Shown here: positions 63,789-64,000 of the stretch, piece by piece
Layout of the letters: each line of letters opens with the position of its first letter
How positions within the stretch are numbered: the stretch's first letter is position 1
NCBI GenBank assembly: GCA_019279435.1
Contig: JAAALK010000289.1
Coordinates: 7,136,342-7,200,341, forward strand
Source of the DNA: Zizania palustris
Taxonomy: Eukaryota; Streptophyta; Magnoliopsida; Poales; Poaceae
Direction: 5' to 3'
Length of the DNA stretch: 64,000 nt
The notes under the pieces: model-generated
Databases searched by the model: none
The model's input: only the letters and a program-made list of their open reading frames with translations
What the model was told of the DNA's origin: nothing
Program-made: the position numbers and the translations under genes

Positions 63789-64000
63789 TGTAACACCCCA
63801 GAAATTAAAAAGGAATAAAATAAAAAGAAAATATTATTTAAATCATTTCTGAATTTATTATTAAAGGAAAAATCCCAAAAGAACACAAATAAAGCCAAAT
63901 AGGGAGAAATACTTAAAATCTGGACTTGAAAATTTTATGAGATGAACTAGAGACCAAGATATAATTTTAGGAATTTTTACAAATTTTTATCAACAGTGGT
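63789..64000 (+). repeat. 3' LTR of element E (first 212 bases)
   Basis: Starts TGTAACACCCC and matches 54833-55044 base for base except at two positions. The rest lies beyond the window. Confidence 0.95.

Larger units (their letters stand above)
54833..64000 (+). mobile_element. Element E: young Tekay/Del-type Gypsy with orf0
   Basis: A 3310-bp 5' LTR, an initiator-Met primer-binding site, an extra ORF (orf0), a single gag-pol frame with one nonsense codon, a chromodomain, a polypurine tract and the first 212 bases of the 3' LTR. Over those 212 bases the two LTRs differ at two positions. Long LTRs, an ORF before gag and a chromodomain match the rice RIRE3/RIRE8 type within the Tekay lineage. 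The five bases before the 5' LTR are cccaa (54828-54832). The element runs past the window end. Confidence 0.95.

Overview
This window is repeat-dominated plant nuclear DNA, most likely from a grass. Almost all of it is LTR retrotransposons and CACTA DNA transposons nested in one another. I found no convincing host protein gene, no RNA gene and no CRISPR array. The grass assignment is an inference: the Ty3/Gypsy lineages (Tat with antisense genes, Tekay/Del with 3.3-kb LTRs and an extra ORF before gag, Reina), the Copia elements and the CACTA fragments are typical of grasses. The 100 Ns at 19295-19394 look like a scaffold gap of unknown size.

Layout. 1-7850: element A, a decayed Tat-type Gypsy copy (pol on +, antisense genes on -) that opens with a 914-bp tandem duplication. 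7850-10367: element F, a decayed Gypsy (gag end, protease, RT). 10368-19294: element B, a much better preserved Tat copy inserted in the RT of F; its 5' LTR is present, its 3' end is lost in the gap. 19395-21361: Copia-like LTR debris and a CACTA TNP2 fragment. 21362-27930: element C, a third Tat copy in reverse orientation. 28004-30981: Copia J (gag and 5' LTR, minus). 31030-42763: element H, a decayed Tekay-type Gypsy split by element D (32077-37304), a Reina-type Gypsy with both LTRs and a target duplication. 42764-46741: CACTA remnants (minus). 46723-49936: element G (protease, gag, PBS and 5' LTR, minus). 49937-51307: a Copia LTR and a possible MITE. 51360-53852: element L, a Reina-like fragment (minus). 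53853-54832: unexplained GC-rich DNA. 54833-64000: element E, a young Tekay-type element with complete 5' LTR, orf0, a nearly intact gag-pol and the start of the 3' LTR.

The most interesting signal lies in the three divergent Tat copies. Each carries, antisense to pol, a long coiled-coil gene (aORF1) with a GT-AG intron at the same codon boundary, and beside it a second conserved antisense frame (aORF2) that is open throughout in copy C. In both copies that retain the junction (B and C), protease and RT lie in a -1 frame relation with a homopolymer at the junction. Antisense genes are known in Tat-lineage elements, where the N-terminal part resembles the 'putative gypsy type transposon' family. 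The shared introns, the aORF2 frame and the antisense TATA box are what I think deserve checking.
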